A stretch of 64,000 nt of DNA from Vicingus serpentipes (GCF_007993035.1 NZ_VOOS01000001.1:248001-312000); one strand, 5' to 3'. Positions 27,299-36,734 are shown, counted from the first letter of the stretch. Notes: generated from the letters alone by a model not told the origin. Numbers and translations are program-made.

Positions 27299-28717
27299 CT
27301 ATTTTCCACTTCCTTTTACAACTATCATTACAGTATAGATTAATATTTTAAAATCAACTAGTAAAGACATGTTTTCAATGTAAATGATATCAAATTTTAA
27401 TCGTTCAATCATTTCATCAACATTCTCTGCATAACCGTACTTAACTTGCCCCCATGAAGTTATTCCTGGAGTAACTTTCAGTAAATGATTATAATGAGGT
27501 GCTTCTTTTACAATTTGATCAATAAAAAATTGTCTTTCAGGTCGAGGTCCAACCAAACTCATATCGCCAATTAGTACATTATAAAATTGAGGAATTTCAT
27601 CAAGTCTGACTTTACGCATAAAACGTCCAAACTTAGTAATTCTCATATCCTTTTGGCTAGATAATGCTGGCCCATCTTTCTCAGCATCTTCACACATCGA
27701 TCTAAATTTATGAATCATAAAAGGTTTTCCATGTATTCCTATGCGTTCTTGAGAGAAAAAAGCAGGTCCTTTAGAAGTTGAAATAACAATTATAGCCGTA
27801 AAAAGATATAATGGAGAAAATACTATTAAGACAATTAAAGAAACTACCACATCGATAATTCTCTTCATTATTTTTTGCCATTGAGGCATTATTTCTTTTG
27901 TAATTACAATTAAGGGGGTTCCAAAAATTGAAGACATTTTAACTGATCCCGAAAGTATATCATACATATCAGGAATAATCTTAATAATAACTGGCAAACC
28001 TTCTAAAACAGTAATAATATTACCTAAACTTTTATGTTCAGAAGATTCTACTGCAATGATCACTTCCTCTATTTGATTTGTTTCGATAGTTGTTCTAAGA
28101 TTTACACAATTACCTAGATGAGGCAAAAAATCACTAAGCATAAACTTTTCACTTTCATCATTTACATGAGTAAAGCCTACTAAACGATTTCCTGAAGAAT
28201 GTTTTTGATTTGTTATTTCTTTATATAAATCAACAGCATTTTGATTTGCACCAATAATTAAAGTATTGAATCCAATTTTTCTGTTTTTAATCCTAATCCC
28301 AGTATAGGTAGTTAGAATTAACCTGAATATTACTGTAATTGAAAAATGATATGTAAATAAAGTAAAATATGATTTATAATATTGCTTATAAGAAGCTATC
28401 TCATCATCTAAAATAACTACAAAAAACAAAATTAAAGTTCCAATAATTGAGATTAAAAATGTTTGTCCAAATTCTTTTAATCTTGATTTTCGATATATAT
28501 TTTTATAAGTTCCTGTAATAAAATAAAGTACTAACCAAAACAAAGGAATAACCGCTAAAGCATAATAAAAGTTTTGATCAAATGAAATTGAGATTTCATA
28601 TCCGAACTTTGCAGGTTCTACATAAGATTTTCGATAAATAAAAAACAAAGCCCAAGTGATAGCAGCTGCAATAACATCTAATGCTACATATTTTAATGCA
28701 TGCAGTTTTTTATTCAT
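27299..28717 (-). CDS. polyprenyl glycosylphosphotransferase (sugar transferase)
   Basis: A 472-residue membrane enzyme starting surface polysaccharide synthesis by placing a sugar-1-phosphate on undecaprenyl phosphate. It has four N-terminal TM helices (about 10-130), a Rossmann-like CoA-binding region (about 145-260), a TM hairpin (VVSLIVLIVFSPLYLFT) and the catalytic bacterial transferase domain (FMIHKFRSMCEDAEKDGP, KVRLDEIPQFYNVLIGDMSLVGPRPER, with the motif split across residues about 335-405, and VTPGITSWGQ). The layout is that of the WcaJ/WbaP class. It lies 11 kb from the nucleotide-sugar operon, which probably supplies it. Confidence 0.93.
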   Translation of the reverse strand: MNKKLHALKYVALDVIAAAITWALFFIYRKSYVEPAKFGYEISISFDQNFYYALAVIPLFWLVLYFITGTYKNIYRKSRLKEFGQTFLISIIGTLILFFVVILDDEIASYKQYYKSYFTLFTYHFSITVIFRLILTTYTGIRIKNRKIGFNTLIIGANQNAVDLYKEITNQKHSSGNRLVGFTHVNDESEKFMLSDFLPHLGNCVNLRTTIETNQIEEVIIAVESSEHKSLGNIITVLEGLPVIIKIIPDMYDILSGSVKMSSIFGTPLIVITKEIMPQWQKIMKRIIDVVVSLIVLIVFSPLYLFTAIIVISTSKGPAFFSQERIGIHGKPFMIHKFRSMCEDAEKDGPALSSQKDMRITKFGRFMRKVRLDEIPQFYNVLIGDMSLVGPRPERQFFIDQIVKEAPHYNHLLKVTPGITSWGQVKYGYAENVDEMIERLKFDIIYIENMSLLVDFKILIYTVMIVVKGSGK

Positions 28718-29553
28718 TATAAGTGAATCAGTTTTAAATTATCAATTTTAAAATCAGGTTCTTGAAGATTATTCTGAAATCCAAAGAAAATTTTATAATC
28801 GTTAGAAGCTGGTCTAGTTTGTATTGCTTCCGTAAAATTTAAATAAATTTTATTCCAGCTACTTGAAGTGTTTAAATAAAATAATCCCAATTGTTCTGAA
28901 TCAGCATACAAACCAACCAAAACAGGTTTATTTGTTTTAAAATTTAATTCTAAGAAAACTGGACTACCGAATCTTGGTAATGTGGAGAATCCTGGGGTGT
29001 TACATTCAAAAAAATCCATTAGCGGAGTTAATACAACTTCTCCAGCATAACTACCTTCAAATACATCTGAGGTAGTTTTATTCATTACTGTGTCTGAAAT
29101 TACATTGTATAAAAAAGGTAAACTAGCAGACTCAAAATCTTCCATCCAATAAAAAGTTGTACCGGAAGTATAAGTTGTTGTAGGATTAATTTCTATAGTT
29201 TTCTCTTTTTCTAATTGAATTTGCTTTGAGTAGCCATTATAAAATAAATAACGTTCTCTACGTTCAGCAATACCATTCTCTTTAATTCCAGGGTAAACTT
29301 CTAATTTAAAGCTACCTTCTTTGACCACTGGAAATCTTACTGGTAATTCAAAAACTCCAAGTAACTCTTGATCAAGATAAACCCATGCATCAGTAATTTT
29401 GTGTGAAGAAGTCCCTTGTTCTGGAGTTGTTGTTAGGGTGAAATTATTGATATATATATACGCAGGAATATCAGCCTCTAATTCTTGTTTGTTACAAGAA
29501 ACTAAAGTCCAACCAATAAAAAGCAATAAAATATAATTTTTTACGTTGTGCAA
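28717..29553 (-). CDS. lipoprotein next to sugar transferase, TTG start
   Basis: A 278-residue lipoprotein (signal with LVSCNKQ, Cys20). The start is a TTG, because an in-frame stop lies two codons upstream. The mature part has an N-terminal beta-sandwich (DAWVYLDQELLGVFELP, PEGA-like) and a C-terminal jelly-roll-like half (YWMEDFESASLP ... KIFFGFQNN ... FKIDNLKLIHL). The stop overlaps the sugar transferase start by one base. Conserved coupling to that gene suggests an envelope role in polysaccharide export or anchoring. A TAnnTTTG element at 29600-29607 can drive it. Confidence 0.72.
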   Translation of the reverse strand: MHNVKNYILLLFIGWTLVSCNKQELEADIPAYIYINNFTLTTTPEQGTSSHKITDAWVYLDQELLGVFELPVRFPVVKEGSFKLEVYPGIKENGIAERRERYLFYNGYSKQIQLEKEKTIEINPTTTYTSGTTFYWMEDFESASLPFLYNVISDTVMNKTTSDVFEGSYAGEVVLTPLMDFFECNTPGFSTLPRFGSPVFLELNFKTNKPVLVGLYADSEQLGLFYLNTSSSWNKIYLNFTEAIQTRPASNDYKIFFGFQNNLQEPDFKIDNLKLIHL

Positions 29554-29599
29554 AACTTAAAAATATCAACCTAAACGCAGGCTCTCCATTAATATTGTG

Positions 29600-29607
29600 C
29601 AAATGTA
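29600..29607 (-). promoter_or_regulatory. -7 promoter element before the lipoprotein gene
   Basis: On the minus strand TACATTTG, an exact TAnnTTTG match, 46 bases before the TTG start at 29553 and directly past the stop of the upstream oxidoreductase. Confidence 0.45.
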
Positions 29608-30597
29608 TTAATCTTCTATTAATGACAAGGATATTTTTAACTTTTCTACTATTTTATGAGCTACATCAAGTGCATTATAGCCATCATGTATACTAACTGG
29701 AGGGGTAGTATTTTGGTTAATTGAATTTGCAAATTGTTGTAATTCTTCCTGAATCGCATTTACTTCTTTCACCTTTGGCTTTTCAAAATTTATTTGCTTT
29801 TGACCTTTACCTTCTCCTAACTCAAGAATAACTGCTAAAGGATCTGGATCTCCTTCAACATTTTGAAGTTTTACAATTTCACTTTGTTTTTCAAGAAAAT
29901 CAATTGCTACATAAGCATCGCGTTGAAACAATCTTGTTTTACGCATATTTTTTAATGAAATTCTACTGGCAGTTAAGTTCGCTACACATCCATTATCAAA
30001 CTCTATTCTTGCATTTGCTATATCTGGAGTATCAGAAACAACAGCTACACCGCTCGCACTAATTTTTTTAATGTTAGATTTTACAACACTCAAAATAATA
30101 TCTAAATCATGTATCATTAAATCCAATACTACAGGTACATCTGTTCCTCTTGGATTAAATTGTGCTAAACGATGTGTTTCAATAAACATTGGATTATTTA
30201 TGAAAGGTAAAGCCGCAGTAAAAGCTGGATTAAATCGTTCAACATGTCCAACTTGAACTTTCACATTTGCTTCTTCAGATAATTCTATCAGTTGTTTTGC
30301 TTCTTCTACAGTATTTGTAATCGGTTTTTCAATAAAAACATGTTTTGAAAGTTTTAATGCTTTTGAAGCACATTCAAAATGAGACAAGGTTGGCGTAACA
30401 ATATCAACTGCATCGACAGCATTGATAAGTTCATCCATATTGTCAAAAGCTTTCACTCCAAATTCTTGCTCAACTTTTAATCTATTTTCTGTATCTAAAT
30501 CGAAAAAACCAACTAATTCAAAATCAGCAATTTCTTTTAGCAATCTAACATGAATTTTACCTAAATGACCTGCTCCTATTACTCCTATTTTTAACAT
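29608..30597 (-). CDS. Gfo/Idh/MocA-family oxidoreductase
   Basis: A 329-residue NAD(P)-dependent dehydrogenase. The Rossmann motif GVIGAGHLGKIHVRLL is at the N-terminus, EKPITNTVEEA near residue 93 carries the conserved lysine and proline, and VLDLMIHDLDIIL supplies the His of the active site. The C-terminal half is the mixed alpha/beta substrate domain. Substrate is likely a sugar or nucleotide sugar. It precedes the lipoprotein, sugar transferase and hydrolase genes on the same strand. A promoter element TATTTTTG is seen at 30615-30622. Confidence 0.88.
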   Translation of the reverse strand: MLKIGVIGAGHLGKIHVRLLKEIADFELVGFFDLDTENRLKVEQEFGVKAFDNMDELINAVDAVDIVTPTLSHFECASKALKLSKHVFIEKPITNTVEEAKQLIELSEEANVKVQVGHVERFNPAFTAALPFINNPMFIETHRLAQFNPRGTDVPVVLDLMIHDLDIILSVVKSNIKKISASGVAVVSDTPDIANARIEFDNGCVANLTASRISLKNMRKTRLFQRDAYVAIDFLEKQSEIVKLQNVEGDPDPLAVILELGEGKGQKQINFEKPKVKEVNAIQEELQQFANSINQNTTPPVSIHDGYNALDVAHKIVEKLKISLSLIED

Positions 30598-30614
30598 CCG
30601 CTTTTATTTTGAAA

Positions 30615-30622
30615 CAAAAATA
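30615..30622 (-). promoter_or_regulatory. -7 promoter element for the oxidoreductase
   Basis: On the minus strand TATTTTTG, an exact TAnnTTTG match, 17 bases before the ATG at 30597. Confidence 0.5.
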
Positions 30623-30750
30623 GTTCTAATGCATTCCTTAGAATAAAAGCAGTGTAAATATTATTAACAACTAAAGTTTAATAATAAGCACAAAGAATAA
30701 ATTAAAAAGCAATAGTTTCTTATTTACTTTGCCGCACTTAAAAAATAAAA

Positions 30751-31401
30751 TTGAGCGATACATACAGACATAAAGGCCAACGAAAATTATTAGCTAAATT
30801 ATTAGCCGAAAAAGGCATAAATTGTCCTGATGTTTTATTAGCAATAGAAACTGTACCTCGCCATTTATTTATACCAGATACCGCACTTCATAAATATGCT
30901 TATGAAGATAATGCTTTCCCTATAGGTTCTGGACAAACCATTTCTCAACCTTATACTATTGCTTTTCAAACTCAAATGCTTGAAATAAAAAAGCGTGAAA
31001 AAGTATTGGAAATTGGTACAGGCTCAGGATATCAAACTGCTGTTTTATTAGAAGTTGGCGCTAAAGTTTTTTCTATTGAAAGACAAAAAGCTTTATTTGA
31101 CAGAACTAAAAACTTCTTACCTTCTATTGGCTATAACGCAAAACTTTTTTATGGCGATGGCTATGCTGGGTTGCCTTCTTTTGCACCTTTCGATAAAATT
31201 ATTGTTACTGCTGGTGCGCCATATATTCCAGAAGATTTATTAAGCCAACTTAAAATAGGTGGAATAATGATGATACCTGTAGGAGATGATGATGATAAAA
31301 TCATGAAAAAGGTAATTAAAAAAGGCGAAAAATCTTTTGAAGTTGAAGAACTTGGAATCTTTAGATTTGTTCCTTTATTAAAAGAAAAAGGAAACGATTA
31401 A
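30751..31401 (+). CDS. pcm: protein-L-isoaspartate O-methyltransferase
   Basis: A 216-residue SAM-dependent repair enzyme that methylates isoaspartyl residues. It shows VPRHLFIPD, GSGQTISQPY (the PCMT substrate-binding signature), the SAM motif LEIGTGSGYQTAVL, and IIVTAGAPYIPEDLL. The start codon is TTG (MSDTYRHKGQR); no ATG or GTG lies nearby in frame, and the N-terminus matches family length. Followed by truA 42 bp downstream, which has its own promoter. Confidence 0.95.
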   Translation: MSDTYRHKGQRKLLAKLLAEKGINCPDVLLAIETVPRHLFIPDTALHKYAYEDNAFPIGSGQTISQPYTIAFQTQMLEIKKREKVLEIGTGSGYQTAVLLEVGAKVFSIERQKALFDRTKNFLPSIGYNAKLFYGDGYAGLPSFAPFDKIIVTAGAPYIPEDLLSQLKIGGIMMIPVGDDDDKIMKKVIKKGEKSFEVEELGIFRFVPLLKEKGND

Positions 31402-31427
31402 TTCAATTTTTACACTAGTAATTTCCT

Positions 31428-31435
31428 TACTTTTG
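31428..31435 (+). promoter_or_regulatory. -7 promoter element for truA, near-leaderless
   Basis: TACTTTTG matches TAnnTTTG; its final G is the first base of an in-frame GTG that could be mistaken for the start. The ATG at 31444 lies 8 bases downstream, where transcription should begin, so the GTG start is unlikely. Confidence 0.55.
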
Positions 31436-31443
31436 TGGCTCAA

Positions 31444-32184
31444 ATGAGCAGATTTTTTATCCAAATAAAATATAAAGGAACAAATTATCATGGGTGGCAG
31501 GTGCAACCCAATGCGAACTCAGTGCAGGCTGAAGTTAACAAAGCTTTAAGCACATTATTTCAAGAAGAAATTTTAGTTGTAGGCGCAGGCAGAACTGATA
31601 CTGGCGTTCATGCTACTGATTTTTTTGCTCATTTTGAAACAGAAAAAGAATTTGAAAATGAACATGTTTGCTATAAGTTAAACTGTATTTTACCTAAAGA
31701 TATTTCTTGTTCTAAAGTATTTAAAGTGAATGATGATGTTCATGCTCGTTTTTCTGCAACAGAGCGCACTTATGAATATTGGATTACTCCAACTAAAAAT
31801 CCATTTTTAATAGATGGTGCTTATTTTTTTAGCCATGATTTAGAAATTGAAAAAATGAATGAAGCGGCTAAATTATTGATTCGAAAAGCTGATTTCTCTT
31901 GTTTTAGCAAAAGTAATACTGACACTTTTACAAACGATTGTACAATTAATAAGGCAATTTGGGAGGAGAAAAATGATGTTTTAGTTTTTACCATTTCTGC
32001 CGACCGTTTCCTTAGAAATATGGTTAGAGCTATAGTAGGAACTTTACTTGATGTTGGTTTAGGTAAAATTAAACCACAAGAAATAGAAAATATAATTGCT
32101 TCAAAAAATAGAAATGATGCTGGAACTAGTGTTCCTGCTCATGGCTTGTATTTAACTAAAATAAACTACCCAACTAATGGCTAA
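31444..32184 (+). CDS. truA: tRNA pseudouridine(38-40) synthase
   Basis: A 246-residue enzyme that isomerises uridines 38-40 of tRNA anticodon arms. The N-terminus MSRFFIQIKYKGTNYHGWQ, catalytic Asp in GAGRTDTGVHA, and FLRNMVRAIVGTLLDVG are all present. The start is put at the ATG 31444 rather than the GTG 31435, because the latter falls inside the promoter element. The 3' end overlaps the following ABC transporter by 8 bp, so they are co-transcribed. Confidence 0.95.
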   Translation: MSRFFIQIKYKGTNYHGWQVQPNANSVQAEVNKALSTLFQEEILVVGAGRTDTGVHATDFFAHFETEKEFENEHVCYKLNCILPKDISCSKVFKVNDDVHARFSATERTYEYWITPTKNPFLIDGAYFFSHDLEIEKMNEAAKLLIRKADFSCFSKSNTDTFTNDCTINKAIWEEKNDVLVFTISADRFLRNMVRAIVGTLLDVGLGKIKPQEIENIIASKNRNDAGTSVPAHGLYLTKINYPTNG

Positions 32185-33946
32185 AAGTGTTTCAGGAAGT
32201 GCTTTCGACGTGCCATTATTTAAACGAATAATGGCTTATGTAAAACCTTACAATAAGGTATTTTACATCACTTCTGCAATAAGCATCGTTTTAGCTTTTA
32301 TGGCATGGATTCGTCCGGTATTAATTCAAGTAACGATTGACGAAAACATAAAAAAACTTGACAAAGAAGGTTTATTGATGATGACCTTAATTTTAATTGG
32401 GGTTTTAATTATCGAATCTATTTTAGAATACTTTTTTAATTACTTAAGTAACCTTTTAGGACAAAATGTAATTAGAGATTTAAGAAATCAAGTTTTTAAA
32501 CATGTAATTAGCTTTAAATTAAAACACTTCGACAACACACCAATTGGTCAGTTGGTTACACGAACAGTATCGGACATTGAAACTATTGCAGAAATGTTTT
32601 CTGGTGGAATACTAGTAATTATTAGTGATTTACTAAAAATATTTACCATCATCACCTACATGTTTATTAAACAGTGGGATCTAGCTCTAATTACCTTAAT
32701 TCCTATTCCTATTTTGTTTTTTGCTACATCTATATTTAAGCGAGTAATTAAAAAAGCTTTTCAAGAAGTTAGAGAGCAAGTATCTGTATTAAATACATTT
32801 GTTCAAGAGCACATTACAGGAATGTCAATTGTCCAAATTTTCAATCGTGAGGAGGTTGAAATGGATAAGTTTTCTGACATTAATAAAAAACATAGAGCAG
32901 CGCATATTAAAACCGTTTGGGCTTATTCTATTTTCTTTCCAATAGTTGAAATGCTTTCTGCTGCTTCTATTGCTTTACTGGTTTGGTATGGATTTAAAGA
33001 AGTTGCTGAACAACATGCTACTCCTGGAATTATTTTCTCTTTTATTCTATTTATATACATGTTGTATCGCCCAATCAGGCAGTTAGCTGATCGTTTTAAT
33101 ACACTGCAAATGGGTATGGTAAGTTCTGAGCGTGTTTTTAAAGTGCTTGACACCAATTCAACAATCGAAAATAACGGCACACTTTCTCCTATAAATCTTA
33201 CTGGAAATATTAAGTTTAAAGATGTTTGGTTTGCATACAATGATGAAGATTGGGTATTGAAAAATATTTCTATCGACATGAAAAAAGGAGAATCTTTAGC
33301 TTTAGTTGGTGCAACAGGAGCTGGAAAATCTTCCATCATAAATTTATTGGGCAGATATTACGAAATCAATAAAGGAGAAATTACTATTGACGACATTAAC
33401 ATTAATGATTTTGATTTAAATCATTTAAGAAAAACAATGTCTATTGTTTTACAAGATGTCTTCTTATTTTCTGATTCAATATTAAATAACATTACGCTTT
33501 ACAGCGAAGAAATAACAAAAGAACAAGTAATTGAGGCCGCAAAAAAAATAGGTGCACATGAATTTATTGCTGCCTTACCAAACGGCTATGAATATAATGT
33601 AAAAGAGCGAGGTGCTTTATTATCTGTTGGACAACGTCAACTTATTTCATTTATCCGAGCTTATGTTCACCAGCCAGAAATTTTAATTCTTGATGAGGCA
33701 ACATCTTCTATCGACAGTGAGTCAGAAGCCTTAATTCAACATGCAACTGATGTAATTACCGAAAACCGAACTTCTATTATCGTTGCTCACCGTTTATCAA
33801 CCATTAAAAATGCTGATAAAATATTAGTAATTGATAAAGGAGAAATAATGGAAGAGGGCAATCATTTTGAATTGATTAAAAAAGATGGTTATTACAAAAA
33901 GCTGTATGACTATCAATTTAAAAATCAAATTGAAGATGAACAATAA
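32177..33946 (+). CDS. ABC transporter, fused permease-ATPase (MsbA-like)
   Basis: A 589-residue half-transporter working as a homodimer. Six TM helices occupy about residues 20-310, with coupling-helix region QVFKHVISFKLKHFDNTPIGQL. The ATPase has Walker A GATGAGKSS, Q-loop VLQDVFLFSD, signature LSVGQRQLISFIR, Walker B ILILDEATSSID and H-loop IVAHRL. The signature reads LSVGQ rather than LSGGQ, which is common in this Bacteroidota subgroup. Such exporters move lipids or drugs; the cargo is not known. It overlaps truA by 8 bp. Confidence 0.93.
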   Translation: MAKSVSGSAFDVPLFKRIMAYVKPYNKVFYITSAISIVLAFMAWIRPVLIQVTIDENIKKLDKEGLLMMTLILIGVLIIESILEYFFNYLSNLLGQNVIRDLRNQVFKHVISFKLKHFDNTPIGQLVTRTVSDIETIAEMFSGGILVIISDLLKIFTIITYMFIKQWDLALITLIPIPILFFATSIFKRVIKKAFQEVREQVSVLNTFVQEHITGMSIVQIFNREEVEMDKFSDINKKHRAAHIKTVWAYSIFFPIVEMLSAASIALLVWYGFKEVAEQHATPGIIFSFILFIYMLYRPIRQLADRFNTLQMGMVSSERVFKVLDTNSTIENNGTLSPINLTGNIKFKDVWFAYNDEDWVLKNISIDMKKGESLALVGATGAGKSSIINLLGRYYEINKGEITIDDININDFDLNHLRKTMSIVLQDVFLFSDSILNNITLYSEEITKEQVIEAAKKIGAHEFIAALPNGYEYNVKERGALLSVGQRQLISFIRAYVHQPEILILDEATSSIDSESEALIQHATDVITENRTSIIVAHRLSTIKNADKILVIDKGEIMEEGNHFELIKKDGYYKKLYDYQFKNQIEDEQ

Positions 33947-33989
33947 ACCGCTTCATTATCAGTTAAACTCTAATCATTTTAGCTTTTGT

Positions 33990-33997
33990 TATATTTG
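33990..33997 (+). promoter_or_regulatory. -7 promoter element, near-leaderless lipoprotein gene
   Basis: TATATTTG, an exact TAnnTTTG match, 7 bases before the ATG at 34005. Confidence 0.55.
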
Positions 33998-34004
33998 CAT
34001 TTAA

Positions 34005-35453
34005 ATGAAAAAGGTACCATTCATATTAATTGGCTTATTAATCATTGTTTCATTTTCTTGTAGAAAAGATGATGTAATTACTGATACCAATGCGCAATTA
34101 AGTTTTTCTACCGACACATTACTTATCGACACTGTTTTTACCACACTTGGTTCTACGACCAAACGTTTAATGGTTTACAATAGAAACGATAGTAAAATTA
34201 GAATTTCAAGTATTTCGTTAGATGGGGGAGAAAGCTCTCAATTTAGAATAAATGTTGATGGAGCATCCGGAAATATACACACCGACATAGAAATTGAAGC
34301 CAACGATAGTTTATTTATTTTTATTGAGGTTACCATTGACCCAAATGCCACAAACGATTTATTTATTGTTAAAGAAAATATTCGATTTATTACTAATGGG
34401 AATAACCAAAGTGTTGCCCTAGTAGCATGGGGACAAGATGCTCATTATTTTGTTGCTAATCAATTTAGTTCTAGCCTTCCTCCTCTTGTATATTTAGATA
34501 AAGATACTTCTGCCGGAGCATTAAACGTAACTTGGCCAAACGACAAGCCTTATGTAATTTATGGTGGTTATTTAACCCTAGATGGAAATGATAAATTAAC
34601 GATAGATAAAGGAGTAAGAATTCATTTACACAACAATGCAGGACTTTGGGTTTATAAAGGTGGGAACATCATTATTAATGGAACTAAAGATGAACCTGTA
34701 ACTTTTCAGGGAACGAGATTAGAATCTAGCTACAAAGATGTTGCTGGGCAATGGGACAGAATATGGATTAATGAAGGTAGTGTTGACAACGTATTCAACT
34801 ATGTTAAAATTAAAAACGCTTACATTGGTATTCAGGCAGAAACCCTACCTTTTGAACCAAACACAGCTTTAAGTAGCAATAAATTAATCTTAAATAATTG
34901 TGAAATTCATAACTCTTCTGCTGTAGGGATTTTAGCTACCAACTACCAGATAGAAAGCGAAAATTCGTTAATTACCAATTGTGGACAATACAACTTATTA
35001 GTTACTGGAGGCGGTAAATACAACTTTAACCATACCACAATTGCTAACTATTGGCCCGACGGATTCAGAGAAACTCCAGCGATTTATATGCAAAACTACT
35101 ACACCGATATTAATGGAGCTACACAAGTTAGAAATATAGATTCTGCATTATTTAAAAACTGTATTATTGCTGGTAGTGAAGATAATGAATTTGTAACAGA
35201 AGTACTTTCGCCTGGTGCTATTAATTATAAAGTGAGTTATTCTTTGCTTAAAACAAATGCTGCTACTCCAGCTCCTAACTTCGAAAATTTAGCTCCTTAT
35301 TTTAGTAGCTCTGTTTTTGTTGATACCCAACTCGATTTCCATTTAATTGGTGGTTCACCTGCAATAAATAAAGGTATTATCTCTTCGGTTACAACCGACC
35401 ATGATGGTGTAACTAGAAATAACCCACCAGACCTTGGGGCGTACGAAGAATAA
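34005..35453 (+). CDS. lipoprotein with right-handed beta-helix
   Basis: A 482-residue lipoprotein (IVSFSCRKDD, Cys19). After an Ig-like N-terminal domain (about 30-150: TLGSTTKRLMVYNRND) it has repeated short strands typical of parallel beta-helices (NAGLWVYKGGNIIINGT, FNYVKIKNAYIGIQ, LILNNCEIHNSSAVGILATN). The C-terminal end SPAINKG ... DLGAYEE is the 'choice-of-anchor Q'-like cap. Such proteins bind or cleave polysaccharides, but no catalytic residues can be named. Surface exposure is plausible. Confidence 0.8.
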   Translation: MKKVPFILIGLLIIVSFSCRKDDVITDTNAQLSFSTDTLLIDTVFTTLGSTTKRLMVYNRNDSKIRISSISLDGGESSQFRINVDGASGNIHTDIEIEANDSLFIFIEVTIDPNATNDLFIVKENIRFITNGNNQSVALVAWGQDAHYFVANQFSSSLPPLVYLDKDTSAGALNVTWPNDKPYVIYGGYLTLDGNDKLTIDKGVRIHLHNNAGLWVYKGGNIIINGTKDEPVTFQGTRLESSYKDVAGQWDRIWINEGSVDNVFNYVKIKNAYIGIQAETLPFEPNTALSSNKLILNNCEIHNSSAVGILATNYQIESENSLITNCGQYNLLVTGGGKYNFNHTTIANYWPDGFRETPAIYMQNYYTDINGATQVRNIDSALFKNCIIAGSEDNEFVTEVLSPGAINYKVSYSLLKTNAATPAPNFENLAPYFSSSVFVDTQLDFHLIGGSPAINKGIISSVTTDHDGVTRNNPPDLGAYEE

Positions 35454-35552
35454 TATACTTGACTTTCTCCTAAAAAACCGCTACCTTCGTTTATCAACCG
35501 ATTAAATCGCATTGAAACGCGACTTAGACAGGCGATAAACGAAAATCAAAAA

Positions 35553-36014
35553 TTGCCAAATATAATTTCTATAAAAAAAGAACTTTATCTGCATTGCTTA
35601 AGCATTGCAGAGGATAGAATTGTTTCGCTCCAACATATTTTAAAAGAAACTCAACAAGCTGCAAACAACGAAACCAAAAGCAGTGCTGGCGACAAACACG
35701 AAACAGGACGTGCTATGGCTCAATTAGAAACCGAAAAACTAACTACACAACTGAGTGAGGCTTTAAAAATAAAACAAAGTTTAACTCAAATTAATCCCGA
35801 ATTGGTGGCTAAAAATGGTTCATTAGGCAGTGTAATTTACACTAACAAAGGGAACTTTTACATAGCTGCAAGTATTGGTAAAGTAGAAATAGCAAACGAG
35901 TTATTTTTTGCAATCTCTCCAGCGTCGCCTATTGGGAAATTATTGCTCACAAAAAAAGAGAAGGAAACCTTCTCTTTTAATGGTAATAAATATATAATTT
36001 CTAATATAATTTAA
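35553..36014 (+). CDS. GreA/GreB-like protein, TTG start
   Basis: A 153-residue protein with an N-terminal helical hairpin (KKELYLHCLSIAEDRIVSLQHILKETQQAANNET, then KHETGRAMAQLETEKLTTQLSEAL) and a C-terminal FKBP-like beta domain (GSVIYTNKGNFYIAAS ... ISPASPIGKLLL). This is the transcript-cleavage-factor layout, in the shorter Bacteroidota version that lacks a clear acidic tip pair and is often misnamed. It likely docks in the RNA polymerase secondary channel. The only sensible initiator is TTG at 35553; the frame is open upstream to 35463 without a start codon. Ends in a 4-bp overlap with yebC. Confidence 0.72.
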   Translation: MPNIISIKKELYLHCLSIAEDRIVSLQHILKETQQAANNETKSSAGDKHETGRAMAQLETEKLTTQLSEALKIKQSLTQINPELVAKNGSLGSVIYTNKGNFYIAASIGKVEIANELFFAISPASPIGKLLLTKKEKETFSFNGNKYIISNII

Positions 36015-36733
36015 TCTTCTAATTGAGCATCCATAGTATGGTAAACGTTTTGAACGTCGTCATCTTCCTCAATTTTTTCTAATAATTTATTTACATCTGC
36101 TTCCTGCTCTGGTGTTAGTTGCTTTGTAACTTGTGCTATACGCTCAAATCCAGATGATAAAATTTCTTTGTTATTTTCTTCTAAGTATTTTTGAATAGAC
36201 CCAAAACTTTCGAATGGAGCATAAATAATAATACCATCATCATCCACAAAAACTTCTTCTGCTCCATAATCAATCAATTCTAATTCTAATTCTTCTGGGT
36301 CTGTACCATCATTTTCAATTCTAAAGTTACACGTGTGGTCAAACATAAAAACAACTGAACCAGAAGTACCTAATGCACCATCACACTTACTAAAATAGCT
36401 ACGTAAATTAGCAACAGTTCTATTGTTATTATCAGAAGCAGTTTCTACTAAAATAGCAATTCCGTGAGGAGCATATCCTTCAAAAACGATTTCTTTGTAG
36501 TTACTCGTATCTTTATCTGTAGCTCTTTTTATTGCTCTCTCTACATTGTCTTTAGGCATGTTTGCTGCCTTAGCATTTTGCATTACAGCTCTTAATCTAG
36601 AGTTTGATTCAGGATCTGGACCACCCTCTTTAATTGCCATTACAATATCTTTACCTATTCTGGTAAAAGTTCTCGACATCTGCCCCCATCTTTTAAATTT
36701 TCGGGCTTTTCTAAATTCAAATGCTCTTCCCAT
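36011..36733 (-). CDS. yebC: YebC/PmpR-family DNA-binding or translation factor
   Basis: A 240-residue protein beginning MGRAFEFRKARKFKRWGQMSR, with the family's KRWxxMSRxFTRIGKDI region, NMPKDNVERAIKRA near residue 58, and YEGYAPHG-type VFEGYAPHGIAILVE. C-terminal domains 2 and 3 are acidic (PEEEADVNKLLEKIEEDDDVQNVY-like end). YebC proteins were named as regulators, and members have also been linked to relief of ribosome stalling at proline tracts. It follows ribBA by 1 bp in the same direction. Confidence 0.93.
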   Translation of the reverse strand: MGRAFEFRKARKFKRWGQMSRTFTRIGKDIVMAIKEGGPDPESNSRLRAVMQNAKAANMPKDNVERAIKRATDKDTSNYKEIVFEGYAPHGIAILVETASDNNNRTVANLRSYFSKCDGALGTSGSVVFMFDHTCNFRIENDGTDPEELELELIDYGAEEVFVDDDGIIIYAPFESFGSIQKYLEENNKEILSSGFERIAQVTKQLTPEQEADVNKLLEKIEEDDDVQNVYHTMDAQLED

Positions 36734-36734
36734 T

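Noticed and set aside
31435-31443. GTG start for truA
   Set aside because: The GTG overlaps the TAnnTTTG box at 31428-31435; the ATG at 31444 gives the normal family N-terminus.
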